Shown here piece by piece: positions 8,981 through 17,313 of a stretch of DNA of 64,000 bases. Each line of letters opens with the position of its first letter. Position 1 is the first letter of the stretch. The position numbers were made by a program, and so were the translations under genes. Below the pieces are notes generated by a model. That model was given only the letters and a program-made list of their open reading frames with translations, did not search any database and was not told the origin of the DNA. This DNA comes from an uncultured Lachnospiraceae bacterium (GTDB taxonomy: Bacteria; Bacillota; Clostridia; Lachnospirales; Lachnospiraceae), in assembly GCA_910589385.1 (NCBI GenBank), contig CAJUTU010000003.1, positions 106,369-170,368 of the forward strand. Reading direction: 5' to 3'.

Positions 8981-9116
8981 AGATAGTTGAACAACAACTA
9001 TCTCCCCCTCATAAAGTTTTGGACATCCGGGGGAGAGATTCCCTGGATTTCCGTACTTTACTCTCATTCCTTTTTAGATAACTATATGAAAAAAGCTCCC
9101 ACAAGGAGCTTTTTTC
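8981..9116 (+). ncRNA. structured small RNA, copy B of a duplicated pair
   Basis: Same plan as copy A at 7277: 5' hairpin AGATAGTTG/CAACTATCT (8981-9003), five C then TCATAAAGT, a long hairpin, the CTCATTCCTTTTT linker and a terminator. The central stem differs but still pairs: GGACATCC with GGATTTCC, one mismatch. Its tip is GGGGA-GAGA-TTCCC with a GNRA-type loop, against GGGA-ATTA-TCCC in copy A. The terminator sequence is different too, yet still a perfect stem. The linker ending AGATAACTATAT is identical in both copies for nearly 30 nt. This mix of fixed single strands and changing but paired stems is what a functional RNA shows. Confidence 0.75.
9089..9115. terminator. bidirectional terminator of small RNA copy B and the MoxR-type gene
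   Basis: AAAAAAGCTCC (9089-9099) pairs with GGAGCTTTTTT (9105-9115). Runs of A and T on both sides let it act for the plus-strand RNA and for the convergent ATPase gene ending at 9126. Confidence 0.85.
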
Positions 9117-9125
9117 TGTTATCCT

Positions 9126-10637
9126 TCATTTTAAACTGGTGTTCAAAATCCCTTCTATGTCATCCATCTCCCGTAAGATAGACTGTTGGCGCTCTTGAAA
9201 TAAAAGTCCCTTATTATGGCGGTAATACTGGTCACATCCATTCTCCTTGATGAACCAGATACTGTAATAATTGGCATTTAATTCCGTGATCAGTGCCACC
9301 ATCTCCTGGCTGTCCCCGAACGCTTCCTCCATAAAATCAAATACATGCGTCAACATTTCAGAGGTGTGTTCTACAGATGTTTCTCGCTTATCTACCTCTT
9401 TCTGGAATAAACCTTTCACCGCATCAAAAGCCGCTTCTGCATCAGATACTTCCCCCTTCGAGCAGATAGTAAATCGCTCCAATGCCGCGATCACACGCTT
9501 CATGATCAGCTCGTCCTGCCTGTCCAGCAGTTCCTTTTTTTCCAAATCTGCAAGCTCTCTCTCTGCCAGATGCCAGATATCCTCTATCCTCTCTGCCGTC
9601 TTATTTTCCTTGTAATGAATAAGATATTGATACAATTTTGATACATAGGCATCGCATAGGTAGCATTCCGTAAATAATTCACCTAATTTTCCATTCAAAA
9701 GGCTTACAATACTCAGATGTTCATCAAAGGCAGCAGCCCTTATTTTCTGCAGTACTGCTTTATTCCATCTGCCTTTCAAGATATCCTCCACACCGTAGTC
9801 TGCCTTGTATTTATAATACAGTTCCAGATAATTCGCAAAGTCTTTTGCTATCTTCTCATGCTGGATATACTGGCAGACAACTTCCCTGTCTATGTTTTTT
9901 CCCAACGTCTCATATACCTGGATAAACTGTGAAAGATCCTCCCATCCTCTGGCAGTCGCAAATTTCTTTCCATCCACAGTCGTCTCTACCCGGTAAAAAT
10001 GGTGCTTGCGCAACTCCAGATAAGAAATCACTGCCGGATGGATACCCTGCCGGTAAGCATACTCTTTCCAGACATCAAAGTTCTCTTCCAGATCAATCTT
10101 TTTAAGGCGGTCCAGCGTCACTACGTCAAAGTCCCGTACAGATTTATTATATTCGGGCGGATTTCCCACTGCTACGATCATCCATCCTTCTGGCACCTTC
10201 TGGTTCCCAAACGTTTTCCCCTGTAAAAACTGCAGCATAGCCGGAGCAAGTGTTTCAGACACACAGTTAATCTCGTCGATAAATAAGATTCCTTCTTTGA
10301 TACCGGTCTGCTCTATTTTTTCATATACCGAAGCAATGATCTCACTCATCGTATATTCTGTAACAGAATATGTCTTTTCGCCATATTGCTTTTCTTTAAT
10401 AAACGGAAGCCCTACCGCGCTCTGTCTCGTATGATGCGTGATCGTATACGCCACAAGCCCCACATGGCATTCCCGTGCAATCTGCTCCATGATCTGAGTT
10501 TTACCGATTCCCGGCGGTCCCATCAAAAGTATCGGCCTCTGTCGGATAGGCGGAATCCGATACGCACCAAATTCATCTTTTGCCAGGCAGGCTTCGATAG
10601 AATCCTTTATTTCCTGCTTTGCCCTCTTAATATCCAT
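9126..10637 (-). CDS. MoxR-type AAA+ ATPase
   Basis: 503 residues. Walker A GPPGIGKT is at 40-47 and Walker B ILFIDEIN near 118-125, followed by an arginine-rich sensor region typical of MoxR/AAA_5 proteins. The C-terminal half is helical and unassigned. MoxR ATPases act with VWA-domain proteins as chaperones or metal insertases (family knowledge). The leucine-rich-repeat gene ends 12 nt upstream, so the two are co-transcribed; the VWA protein at 5821-7128 is the probable third member. No membrane segment is seen. Function beyond the family is unknown. Confidence 0.88.
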   Translation of the reverse strand: MDIKRAKQEIKDSIEACLAKDEFGAYRIPPIRQRPILLMGPPGIGKTQIMEQIARECHVGLVAYTITHHTRQSAVGLPFIKEKQYGEKTYSVTEYTMSEIIASVYEKIEQTGIKEGILFIDEINCVSETLAPAMLQFLQGKTFGNQKVPEGWMIVAVGNPPEYNKSVRDFDVVTLDRLKKIDLEENFDVWKEYAYRQGIHPAVISYLELRKHHFYRVETTVDGKKFATARGWEDLSQFIQVYETLGKNIDREVVCQYIQHEKIAKDFANYLELYYKYKADYGVEDILKGRWNKAVLQKIRAAAFDEHLSIVSLLNGKLGELFTECYLCDAYVSKLYQYLIHYKENKTAERIEDIWHLAERELADLEKKELLDRQDELIMKRVIAALERFTICSKGEVSDAEAAFDAVKGLFQKEVDKRETSVEHTSEMLTHVFDFMEEAFGDSQEMVALITELNANYYSIWFIKENGCDQYYRHNKGLLFQERQQSILREMDDIEGILNTSLK

Positions 10638-10649
10638 CTATGTCCACTC

Positions 10650-11636
10650 CTACAGTTCAAACCGTTTCCGCTTCTTTTCTGGAAACAGCAGATGTTTCTC
10701 ATTCATCAGGAAACTTAATATTTCCGCTTTCTCATTCTTTGCCGCTGCATCGATCGCATCCTCCAGCCCCTCCTGCTTCCACAGCTTCCTCGAAGAAATC
10801 TCGCTCAGCAGATCCAGCCTGTCCCGCGCTGTCAGATAACCTGCAACTTCCCTCTGATGCTCTATCACATATTCCTCGTACATTTTTTCATGCTCCCGGG
10901 TAAGCCTGTAAGAACAGCACAGCCGGCCAAATATCAGATCTGTCAGCACATCCGTATCATCCTGTGCCGCCGCTAATGGGAACAGGCTGTCATATTTCCG
11001 ATAATCCATTTCCCGGTTATAGAAGCACTGACGGTAGTGATTACCAATCCCGTGATGCTGGGTAAATAAAATCCGGGCTGGTGTGTTCTCCACTGCTTCT
11101 TCATAATGCTCCGGAAACACCAGATAAATCTCCCGGTTCTCTATCTCATCTGTCCCGTCCGCCTGTACTTCAAATATAACATCAATCCTCTGCCACAGAT
11201 CACCCAGGATTTCTTTCACACAGGATCTTTCCCCATGTTTTAGATGAACCCTAAGGCTTCCCATATTGCTGCACCCAGTAAATGCCCCGCTTCCAATTCT
11301 CTCCAAAGAGTCAGAAAACTCCAGCTTTTTCAGTTCTTTACAGCCATAAAAAATATAATTCCCAATCTCTTCTACCGTATCAGGAAATATCACTTCTTCA
11401 ACGGCTTCCCCTGCCAACAGCTTTTCCTGCTCCACAAACAAAGGCTCTCCTGCCCCTTCATATACAAGGATATCCGTGTCTTCCTTGTCTTTTCTGGACG
11501 AAAATGCATATGCCGCCACTCTTTTTACCGGATATCCCTCAATCTGTTCTGGAAGGATCACTCTCGGCTCTGTGCCAAAGCAACGGACAATTTCTATAAA
11601 ATATTCTTGAATCCGATAATGTACCTTCATATCCAT
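10650..11636 (-). CDS. leucine-rich repeat (BspA-like) protein in the MoxR operon
   Basis: 328 residues. Residues ~20-130 hold two to three BspA-type leucine-rich repeats, seen as IEGYPVKRVAAYAF, VEEIGNYIFYGC and LERIGSGAFTGC. The C-terminal 150 residues are helical, end in a Lys/Arg-rich tail (EKKRKRFEL), and contain an ankyrin-like AAAKNEKAEILSFLM segment. There is no signal peptide, so it should be cytoplasmic, unlike most BspA-like adhesins. The gene lies 12 nt upstream of the MoxR ATPase, so a role as substrate-recognition or scaffold subunit is plausible (inference). Confidence 0.75.
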   Translation of the reverse strand: MDMKVHYRIQEYFIEIVRCFGTEPRVILPEQIEGYPVKRVAAYAFSSRKDKEDTDILVYEGAGEPLFVEQEKLLAGEAVEEVIFPDTVEEIGNYIFYGCKELKKLEFSDSLERIGSGAFTGCSNMGSLRVHLKHGERSCVKEILGDLWQRIDVIFEVQADGTDEIENREIYLVFPEHYEEAVENTPARILFTQHHGIGNHYRQCFYNREMDYRKYDSLFPLAAAQDDTDVLTDLIFGRLCCSYRLTREHEKMYEEYVIEHQREVAGYLTARDRLDLLSEISSRKLWKQEGLEDAIDAAAKNEKAEILSFLMNEKHLLFPEKKRKRFEL

Positions 11637-11680
11637 CCTTTTTAAGCCGTTTGCCTGCTTATACTTCCTTAAGTTCCTTC

Positions 11681-12502
11681 TTATTGCAATCGTATCCCAC
11701 TGTCCAGGATCTCTATTTTCCCCTGCTTCAAGAGTCTTCCGACCGCGCGCTTGAACGCCGCCTTGCTCATATCAAATTCCTGCCGGATCCTCTCCGGGTC
11801 TGCTTTATCCGTAAATGGTAATTTCCCGCCATATGCACGGATTGCTTTTAAGATTGTGTCCGCATCCTTATCCATCTGCTCCGGAATTTTCTCCCTCAGG
11901 CTTAAGTCCAGCTTTCCGTCCTCTTTTACCGCTGTAACCCTGGCTTCTACTCTGCTTCCTACACGGAGTGTGCCGGTGACGTCCTTTTTGGGAATCAGGG
12001 CGGAATATGTATTATCCACTGCCACGAATACCCCAAAGTTATTGCTGGTATCGTAAATAATCCCGGTTACTTTATCATCCTTTTTGTAGGGGGAATCTGT
12101 GCGGAGCAATGGATAGACTTTCATAGTAGCACATAGGCGTTCGCTTTTATCGATATAGAGGGATACAAGACATTGATCCCCCTTTTTTACTTTCGCTGTC
12201 TGCTGTTTAAAAGGCAGGAACAAATCCTTTTCCAGCCCCCAGTCCAAAAATGCCCCTACATTGCTGACGTCAACAACATCCAATACCGCAAGCCTGCCCA
12301 TTGTCAATTTCGGTTCATGGGTAGTCGCAATGAGACGGTCGTCTGAATCTTTATACAAAAATACTTCCACCGGGTCACCCGGTTCCACCTCTGCCGGCAC
12401 CTGCTTTTTGGGAAGCAGCACACGCTGCTCATCATTTCCAAGATATACACCGAACTCAACTTTCTTTACAACCATCAATACTTGCTTTTCTCCTAATTTC
12501 AT
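11681..12502 (-). CDS. cvfB: S1-domain RNA-binding protein, CvfB family
   Basis: About 273 residues with three S1-like OB folds (roughly 3-60, 65-130, 140-200) and a C-terminal winged helix (~210-270, FDMSKAAFKRAVGRLLKQGKI). This is the layout of CvfB/YitL proteins, which bind RNA and affect virulence and regulatory gene expression in other Firmicutes. I placed the start at the ATG before KLGEKQ; a GTG four codons upstream (12514) is also possible and neither has a strong ribosome binding site. The gene stands alone between the LRR operon and the FAD protein. Confidence 0.88.
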   Translation of the reverse strand: MKLGEKQVLMVVKKVEFGVYLGNDEQRVLLPKKQVPAEVEPGDPVEVFLYKDSDDRLIATTHEPKLTMGRLAVLDVVDVSNVGAFLDWGLEKDLFLPFKQQTAKVKKGDQCLVSLYIDKSERLCATMKVYPLLRTDSPYKKDDKVTGIIYDTSNNFGVFVAVDNTYSALIPKKDVTGTLRVGSRVEARVTAVKEDGKLDLSLREKIPEQMDKDADTILKAIRAYGGKLPFTDKADPERIRQEFDMSKAAFKRAVGRLLKQGKIEILDSGIRLQ

Positions 12503-12621
12503 ATCCCGTCTCACTTTCTTTTTTCATCCGCCCCAATAATCTGTCCGTTTCCTCATGCCCTGCAAGCTGGCGAAACGCATTCTATCAAGGTATATCCACT
12601 CTAAGGAACTGCCTACAGAGT

Positions 12622-13992
12622 TCAGCTGCAGTTCAATATATGCCGCGCCACATGGACGCCGCTGGCAGATGCATGGGACAGGGAATGGGTCACGCCGCTT
12701 CCGTCTCCTATCACATACAGTCCTTTATGGATCGTTTCCAGATTCTCATCAATATCCACTTCCATATTATAAAATTTTACTTCAACACCATACAATAGCG
12801 TATCATCATTGGCTGTCCCCTGGGCAATCTTATCCAGTGCGTAGATCATTTCAATGATTCCGTCCAGAATCCTCTTTGGCAGGACCAGGCTCAGATCTCC
12901 CGGAGTTGCAGCCAAAGTCGGACGGACCAGCCCTTCCTCAATCCGTTTCCGGTTACTTCTGCGTCCCCGGATCAAGTCTCCGAACCGCTGTACGATCACT
13001 CCGCCTCCCAGCATATTGGACAGGCGCGCAATACTCTCTCCATATCCGTTACTGTCTTTGAACGGTTCTGAAAAATGCTTCGCCACCAAAAGCGCAAAGT
13101 TCGTGTTTTCCGTCTGTTTTTCCGGATCCTCGTAGCTGTGGCCATTTACAGTCACAATCCCCTTCGTATTTTCATTGACCACGATTCCATGCGGATTCAT
13201 ACAGAAGGTACGGACGTTGTCCTCAAATTTTTCTGTCCTGTATACAATTTTGCTCTCATACAATTCATCTGTAAGATGTGAAAAAATCTCCGCCGGAAGT
13301 TCCACTCGGACCCCCAGATCTACTCGGTTAGAGCTGGTCGGGATCTTAAGGTCATTGCAAACCTGCTCCATCCATTTGCTGCCGCTTCTGCCCACAGAGA
13401 CCACGCATTTTACGCAGTCATCAGACTCTTCCCCGCAGAACACCCGGTAGCCCTCTTCTAATTTCTCTATCTGACTGACCTGATGGTGAAAGCGAAATTC
13501 TACCTTGTCTTTTAATTCATCATACAGATTTTCCAATACAACATAGTTAATATCCGTTCCCAGATGGCGGACAGATGCATTCAAAAGATTCAGTTTATTC
13601 ATCAGGCAAAGCTTATGGAATTTGGAACCTGCCGTCGTATACATCTTAGTACCCTCGCCGCCGTGGGATACATTTATCTCATCTACATACTGCATCAGCG
13701 AAATTGCCTCTTGTTTCCCGATATGCTCATAAAGCGTACCGCCGAAATCATTTGTAATATTATATTTTCCATCAGAAAAAGCACCTGCGCCTCCGAACCC
13801 ACTCATGATCGCGCAGGTCTTACAATTCACACAGCTTTTTATCTTTTCCCCGTCAATCGGACATTTTCGCTCCTCCAAAGGATTTCCCGATTCAAATACG
13901 GCAATTTTCAAATCACGGTTTCCCTGGATTAACTCATATGCCGAAAAAATGCCTCCCGGCCCCGCGCCGATAATTATCACATCGTACTTCAT
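12622..13992 (-). CDS. NAD(P)/FAD-dependent oxidoreductase (COG2509-like)
   Basis: 456 residues with an N-terminal dinucleotide-binding fold (IIIGAGPGGIFSAYEL, residues 5-20), a cysteine cluster CVNCKTC (~54-60) followed by a glycine-rich GGAGAFSDGK, and a C-terminal FAD-binding GLYVIGDGSG segment (~425-435). These match a widespread but uncharacterised flavoprotein dehydrogenase family. No redox partner lies next to it, so the substrate is unknown. Confidence 0.85.
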   Translation of the reverse strand: MKYDVIIIGAGPGGIFSAYELIQGNRDLKIAVFESGNPLEERKCPIDGEKIKSCVNCKTCAIMSGFGGAGAFSDGKYNITNDFGGTLYEHIGKQEAISLMQYVDEINVSHGGEGTKMYTTAGSKFHKLCLMNKLNLLNASVRHLGTDINYVVLENLYDELKDKVEFRFHHQVSQIEKLEEGYRVFCGEESDDCVKCVVSVGRSGSKWMEQVCNDLKIPTSSNRVDLGVRVELPAEIFSHLTDELYESKIVYRTEKFEDNVRTFCMNPHGIVVNENTKGIVTVNGHSYEDPEKQTENTNFALLVAKHFSEPFKDSNGYGESIARLSNMLGGGVIVQRFGDLIRGRRSNRKRIEEGLVRPTLAATPGDLSLVLPKRILDGIIEMIYALDKIAQGTANDDTLLYGVEVKFYNMEVDIDENLETIHKGLYVIGDGSGVTHSLSHASASGVHVARHILNCS

Positions 13993-14120
13993 TTTTTTAC
14001 TCCTTTTCTACTACTTGTAATCAATTTTCATAGCAATATGTCTATATTTTACCCTAGGATCTTGCCCCGGCTACAGGATATTGACTGGCCTGCCTCTTAT
14101 TATATGATACCCTGCTGCTG

Positions 14121-14825
14121 TCATTTCAACTCCACGACAACATAAGGAATTCCGGTTTCATCACACAGCTTCACAACCGTACGTTCCTCTTCCTCTGATA
14201 TTTCCGGGAAAATCGTATCCCCCATGACCGCTGACTTTTTATAGTCCACACGCAGCTTATGTATCGGGAAGTCTTCCGGCAGCAGATCCATTGCCATCTG
14301 GATATACTGGCAATTATTTACATGTTCATTGGTATCAATATGGGCACGTCTTACCGGAAATGAGGGAAGTGCTTTTGTCATCTCAGGAAGCCTGATTTTT
14401 CTCCCTTCATAATCCATTTCCAACGGAGTCTCAATACCATATGGTCCGATATCCTCATCTCCCGGCCTTGCCGGGCGCGCTTTCTTTGTATCAAAAAATG
14501 TCCAGATTGAATTCGCTGCAGCCACACGATTTCCGCTTTCATCGTCGATAAAGAAATTTCGGTTTCCGAGAACCCCCTTAAATCCCGTTGCCAATGTGCC
14601 TACAGTGATTTTCTCCCCAAATTTCGGAAAACGTTCAATTATGACTTGCCAGTAAGACAAAAGCCATGCTTTATTCCTTTCCCGAAGCACAGGCATTCCC
14701 ACACCGATATCCTCTGACTGGAATGTACTACAGTCCTGTAAATAGTTTATCAGGGCCGTAAGTGTCATTGTCCCCCGATGGTCTGTCTCACTATATCTTA
14801 CTCTGCTGTCAAATGTATAAATCAT
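14121..14825 (-). CDS. acyl-ACP thioesterase
   Basis: 234 residues forming two hotdog domains. It should release free fatty acids from acyl carrier protein. The C-terminal domain carries HIDTNEHVNNCQYI near residues 160-175, which fits the catalytic Asn-His pattern of the plant FatA/FatB and bacterial families. The N-terminal domain begins with the usual YTFDSRVRYSETDHRG. Length is normal. It sits 42 nt downstream of spoIIR on the same strand. Confidence 0.88.
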   Translation of the reverse strand: MIYTFDSRVRYSETDHRGTMTLTALINYLQDCSTFQSEDIGVGMPVLRERNKAWLLSYWQVIIERFPKFGEKITVGTLATGFKGVLGNRNFFIDDESGNRVAAANSIWTFFDTKKARPARPGDEDIGPYGIETPLEMDYEGRKIRLPEMTKALPSFPVRRAHIDTNEHVNNCQYIQMAMDLLPEDFPIHKLRVDYKKSAVMGDTIFPEISEEEERTVVKLCDETGIPYVVVELK

Positions 14826-14867
14826 TGTATTTCTCTCCTGCTGTTTCGATCGTATCAGTAATTCTCT

Positions 14868-15524
14868 CTATTTTTTCCATTGCTCCATAAAATATGATTT
14901 TATATGGAAATCTGCTGTTGTAATCTGGGCATATTCCTCTTCAGTCAGTACATTCTGCAGCTTTATTTTACTTTCTTCTGGAACCACCATGTTTGCCGCA
15001 TCCAGAAAACACAGATTCGGATATAATACACACCACCAGTTATGCCCCTGTGCGTCTCCAATTTCAATCCGGAGCGCTTCGTAATTGCCAGCCGGGAACG
15101 TTACATCTCCATATGTTTTGTCTGGAAACCAACAGGTAGTCACCGCCGCAGTTACCGGATAATCATAGCCATTTGCCGCCACTGTCTCCCGGCTGAGTGC
15201 TTCTAACTCATCCACATGCCTCCGCATCCACCGCTTGGCCTCCATTACATCCAAAGCCTTTGGCATTTCCGATTCCAAATAGTCCAATACTTGATCTCTT
15301 ACTGTGATTTTCAATGACTGGTCGCGCTCACTGTCACTATTTGCCAGAATATGGAACCGAAGTACTTCCTGCGCTAAGTGTTCCTGTATCTGTGCCTGCA
15401 CCAAAAGACCGGATTTCCATGCAAAAAAACCAGTGACCAGCGCCGCGATGGCCAGCGAAAGTATTACAATTGTCCACTTCAAATATTGCTCTTTTTTATT
15501 ACAGCTTAAATCTCTTTGTTCCAT
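14868..15524 (-). CDS. spoIIR: stage II sporulation protein R
   Basis: 218 residues. A single membrane segment or signal sequence lies at ~17-38. The body carries the family signatures RFHILANSDS (~51-60), TCWFPDKTYGD (~130-140) and GNWWC-like GHNWWCVLYPNLCF (~158-171). SpoIIR is made in the forespore, exported across the septum, and triggers processing of pro-sigma-E in the mother cell. Its presence argues that the organism forms endospores. A possible forespore-type promoter is noted at 15555-15583. Confidence 0.93.
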   Translation of the reverse strand: MEQRDLSCNKKEQYLKWTIVILSLAIAALVTGFFAWKSGLLVQAQIQEHLAQEVLRFHILANSDSERDQSLKITVRDQVLDYLESEMPKALDVMEAKRWMRRHVDELEALSRETVAANGYDYPVTAAVTTCWFPDKTYGDVTFPAGNYEALRIEIGDAQGHNWWCVLYPNLCFLDAANMVVPEESKIKLQNVLTEEEYAQITTADFHIKSYFMEQWKK

Positions 15525-15554
15525 ATGTAGCTTCCTCCATCTATTTGATATCGG

Positions 15555-15583
15555 AAGTATTGCCTTTTTACAAGTAAATATAC
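15555..15583 (-). promoter_or_regulatory. possible sigma-F-like promoter of spoIIR
   Basis: On the minus strand GTATA (15579-15583) and GGCAATACTT (15555-15564) resemble the sigma-F -35 (GYATA) and -10 (GGnnAnAHTR), lacking only the last purine. The 14-bp spacer is shorter than the usual ~16, so this is tentative. It ends 30 nt upstream of the spoIIR start. Confidence 0.35.
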
Positions 15584-15659
15584 ATCATAAGATACAAAAT
15601 CCATACTTATGTATCATGTCCTTTTGAATGACATATCCGTCACAGTTCTTCCGGCTCTT

Positions 15660-16331
15660 CTACTGCCTGCGCAATAGACCGCTCACTGTTTTCACCTGGT
15701 TATCAATATGCTGGCAGGTAATGCGGATAGCCGCATCTGCTTCCCCTTTCTCAATGAACTGGATCATATCCCGGTGTTCCGAAAGAAGCTGTGAATGGCA
15801 TTCCCGACGTTTCAAATATTCTACCCGGTAACGATACATTTGTTCCCGAAAATTACTCAGAAGCTGGATGAGGCGCTGATTGTCTGTTGAGATATAGATG
15901 ATACTGTGAAACGCCACATCTGCCTCTGCCACAACCGTAATATCATCATTCCCCAGGACTTCCTCAAATGCCTCTTCCGCTTCTTTCAGTTCAGAAAGTG
16001 CCTGCTGGCTGATACGCTCACAGGCAAGACGTACCGCCAATGCCTCCAGAGAACGCCGTACTTCCAATACATCCCTCAGACTTTTCTCTGAAATCTGGGC
16101 TACTTCCGCACCTTTACGCGGAATCATCAGCACCAGCCCATCCAGCTCCAGCTTACGGATGGCTTCACGTACAGGGGTACGGCTGACCCCCAGCTTATTG
16201 GCAAGCTGAATCTCCATCAGACGTTCCCCCGGCTTTAATTCTCCCCGTAAAATTGCCTGGCGTAAAGTGTTGAAAACCACATCTCGAAGCGGAAGAAATT
16301 CATTCATATTTACTTCAAATCTGGGTTCCAT
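15660..16331 (-). CDS. GntR-family transcriptional regulator, FCD domain
   Basis: 223 residues: an N-terminal winged helix (~10-75, with LGVSRTPVREAIRKLE) and a C-terminal all-helical FCD ligand domain (~85-210) carrying the metal-binding histidine positions (AFHSII, HRDMI, HID). FadR-type regulators of this kind respond to organic acids or sugars. It starts only 3 nt after the ispE stop, so it is likely co-transcribed with ispE, an arrangement common in Clostridia. The ligand cannot be read from sequence. Confidence 0.9.
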   Translation of the reverse strand: MEPRFEVNMNEFLPLRDVVFNTLRQAILRGELKPGERLMEIQLANKLGVSRTPVREAIRKLELDGLVLMIPRKGAEVAQISEKSLRDVLEVRRSLEALAVRLACERISQQALSELKEAEEAFEEVLGNDDITVVAEADVAFHSIIYISTDNQRLIQLLSNFREQMYRYRVEYLKRRECHSQLLSEHRDMIQFIEKGEADAAIRITCQHIDNQVKTVSGLLRRQ

Positions 16332-16334
16332 CCT

Positions 16335-17207
16335 TCAGTCCCTCCTTGCACTATGTACATTTGTAACATAAGCCTGTTTTGCCAATCCCTTTTTTCTAAT
16401 CCTCTCTTGAGCTTCCCTTGCCAGCATTTTATTTTCAAACAGGCCAAATACGGTTGGACCACTTCCGCTCATCATAGCATTCAATGCACCGGCAGCCATC
16501 ATTTCCTGCTTAATATCATGGATCACAGGATATCTGGGGATAGTCACATCCTCCAGAACATTTCCCATACATTCTGCCGTTCCTTTCAAGCTGCCTTGCT
16601 CCAAAGCCTGGAGCAGCCCGTCAATATCTGGATGCTGTACAATCTCCAACGCATCCAGCGCCTCATAAACCACCTTCGTTGATACGCTGATAGGCGGCTT
16701 TGCTATCAGGACCGCACACTTTGGCATGGATGGGAGTATCGTCAGTTTTTCTCCAATCCCCTCTGCAAGCACAGTACCGCGTATAATACAATAGGGGACA
16801 TCTGCCCCAAGTTTTACACCGCGTTCCATCAGCTCCTGCTGTGAAAGATGCAGGTCATAAAGCCGGTTCATGCCAAAAAGAACCGCTGCCGCATTGGAAC
16901 TGCCTCCTGCCATGCCTGCTGCCACCGGAATATGCTTTTCCAGTGTGATCCTTACGCCGCCGGGCAGATCAAATTCTTCCATCAGCATCTGTGCTGCCTT
17001 ATATGCAATATTACCCGAATCGCTGGGGAGATAATACAAATTGGACATAAGCTCAATGCCTGGCTTTCTTCTCTGCTCAATTTTCACATTATCATACAGA
17101 TAAACAGACTGCATGACCATACGCACATCATGGTATCCGTCTTCTCTTCTCCCCAGGACGTCCAGCCCCAGGTTTATCTTTGCAAGCGCTTTTAAATCCA
17201 TATGCAT
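16335..17207 (-). CDS. ispE: 4-diphosphocytidyl-2-C-methyl-D-erythritol kinase
   Basis: 290 residues of the GHMP kinase fold. It phosphorylates CDP-ME in the MEP isoprenoid pathway. Seen: AKINLGLDVLGRREDGYH at the N-terminus, the ATP loop PVAAGMAGGSSNAAA (~90-104), and GSGPTVFG near the C-terminus. The frame is open 19 codons further upstream, but AGGAGG sits 8 nt before the ATG at 17207, which I therefore take as the start. A terminator directly upstream separates it from the TPR/AAA gene. Confidence 0.95.
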   Translation of the reverse strand: MHMDLKALAKINLGLDVLGRREDGYHDVRMVMQSVYLYDNVKIEQRRKPGIELMSNLYYLPSDSGNIAYKAAQMLMEEFDLPGGVRITLEKHIPVAAGMAGGSSNAAAVLFGMNRLYDLHLSQQELMERGVKLGADVPYCIIRGTVLAEGIGEKLTILPSMPKCAVLIAKPPISVSTKVVYEALDALEIVQHPDIDGLLQALEQGSLKGTAECMGNVLEDVTIPRYPVIHDIKQEMMAAGALNAMMSGSGPTVFGLFENKMLAREAQERIRKKGLAKQAYVTNVHSARRD

Positions 17208-17247
17208 GATCTTTCCCTCCTGGTTTGCTGCATACTTATAGTATAAA

Positions 17248-17299
17248 AAAATCCTCATTAGCAAGGTCTGTCATAAAGCCGCATTCTAATGAGGATTTT
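17248..17299 (-). terminator. terminator of the TPR/AAA gene
   Basis: A perfect 14-bp inverted repeat (17248-17261 with 17286-17299, loop 24 nt) followed on the minus strand by a run of seven T. It lies just after the stop of the large gene and before ispE. Confidence 0.85.
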
Positions 17300-17313
17300 A
17301 CCATACAAGATGA

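Noticed and set aside
7277..9116. Interpreting the duplicated RNA as 6S RNA
   Set aside because: 6S RNA needs a closing stem of its two ends around a large central bubble; here each copy has an independent 5' hairpin and a C-run. A covariance search would settle it.
7235..9116. Interpreting the flanking repeats as insertion-sequence ends
   Set aside because: No transposase, no terminal inverted repeats or target duplications; stems change with compensation, which IS ends do not.
8987..9181. 64-codon frame running through small RNA copy B into the MoxR gene
   Set aside because: No ribosome binding site, no counterpart in copy A, and it crosses the terminator hairpin.
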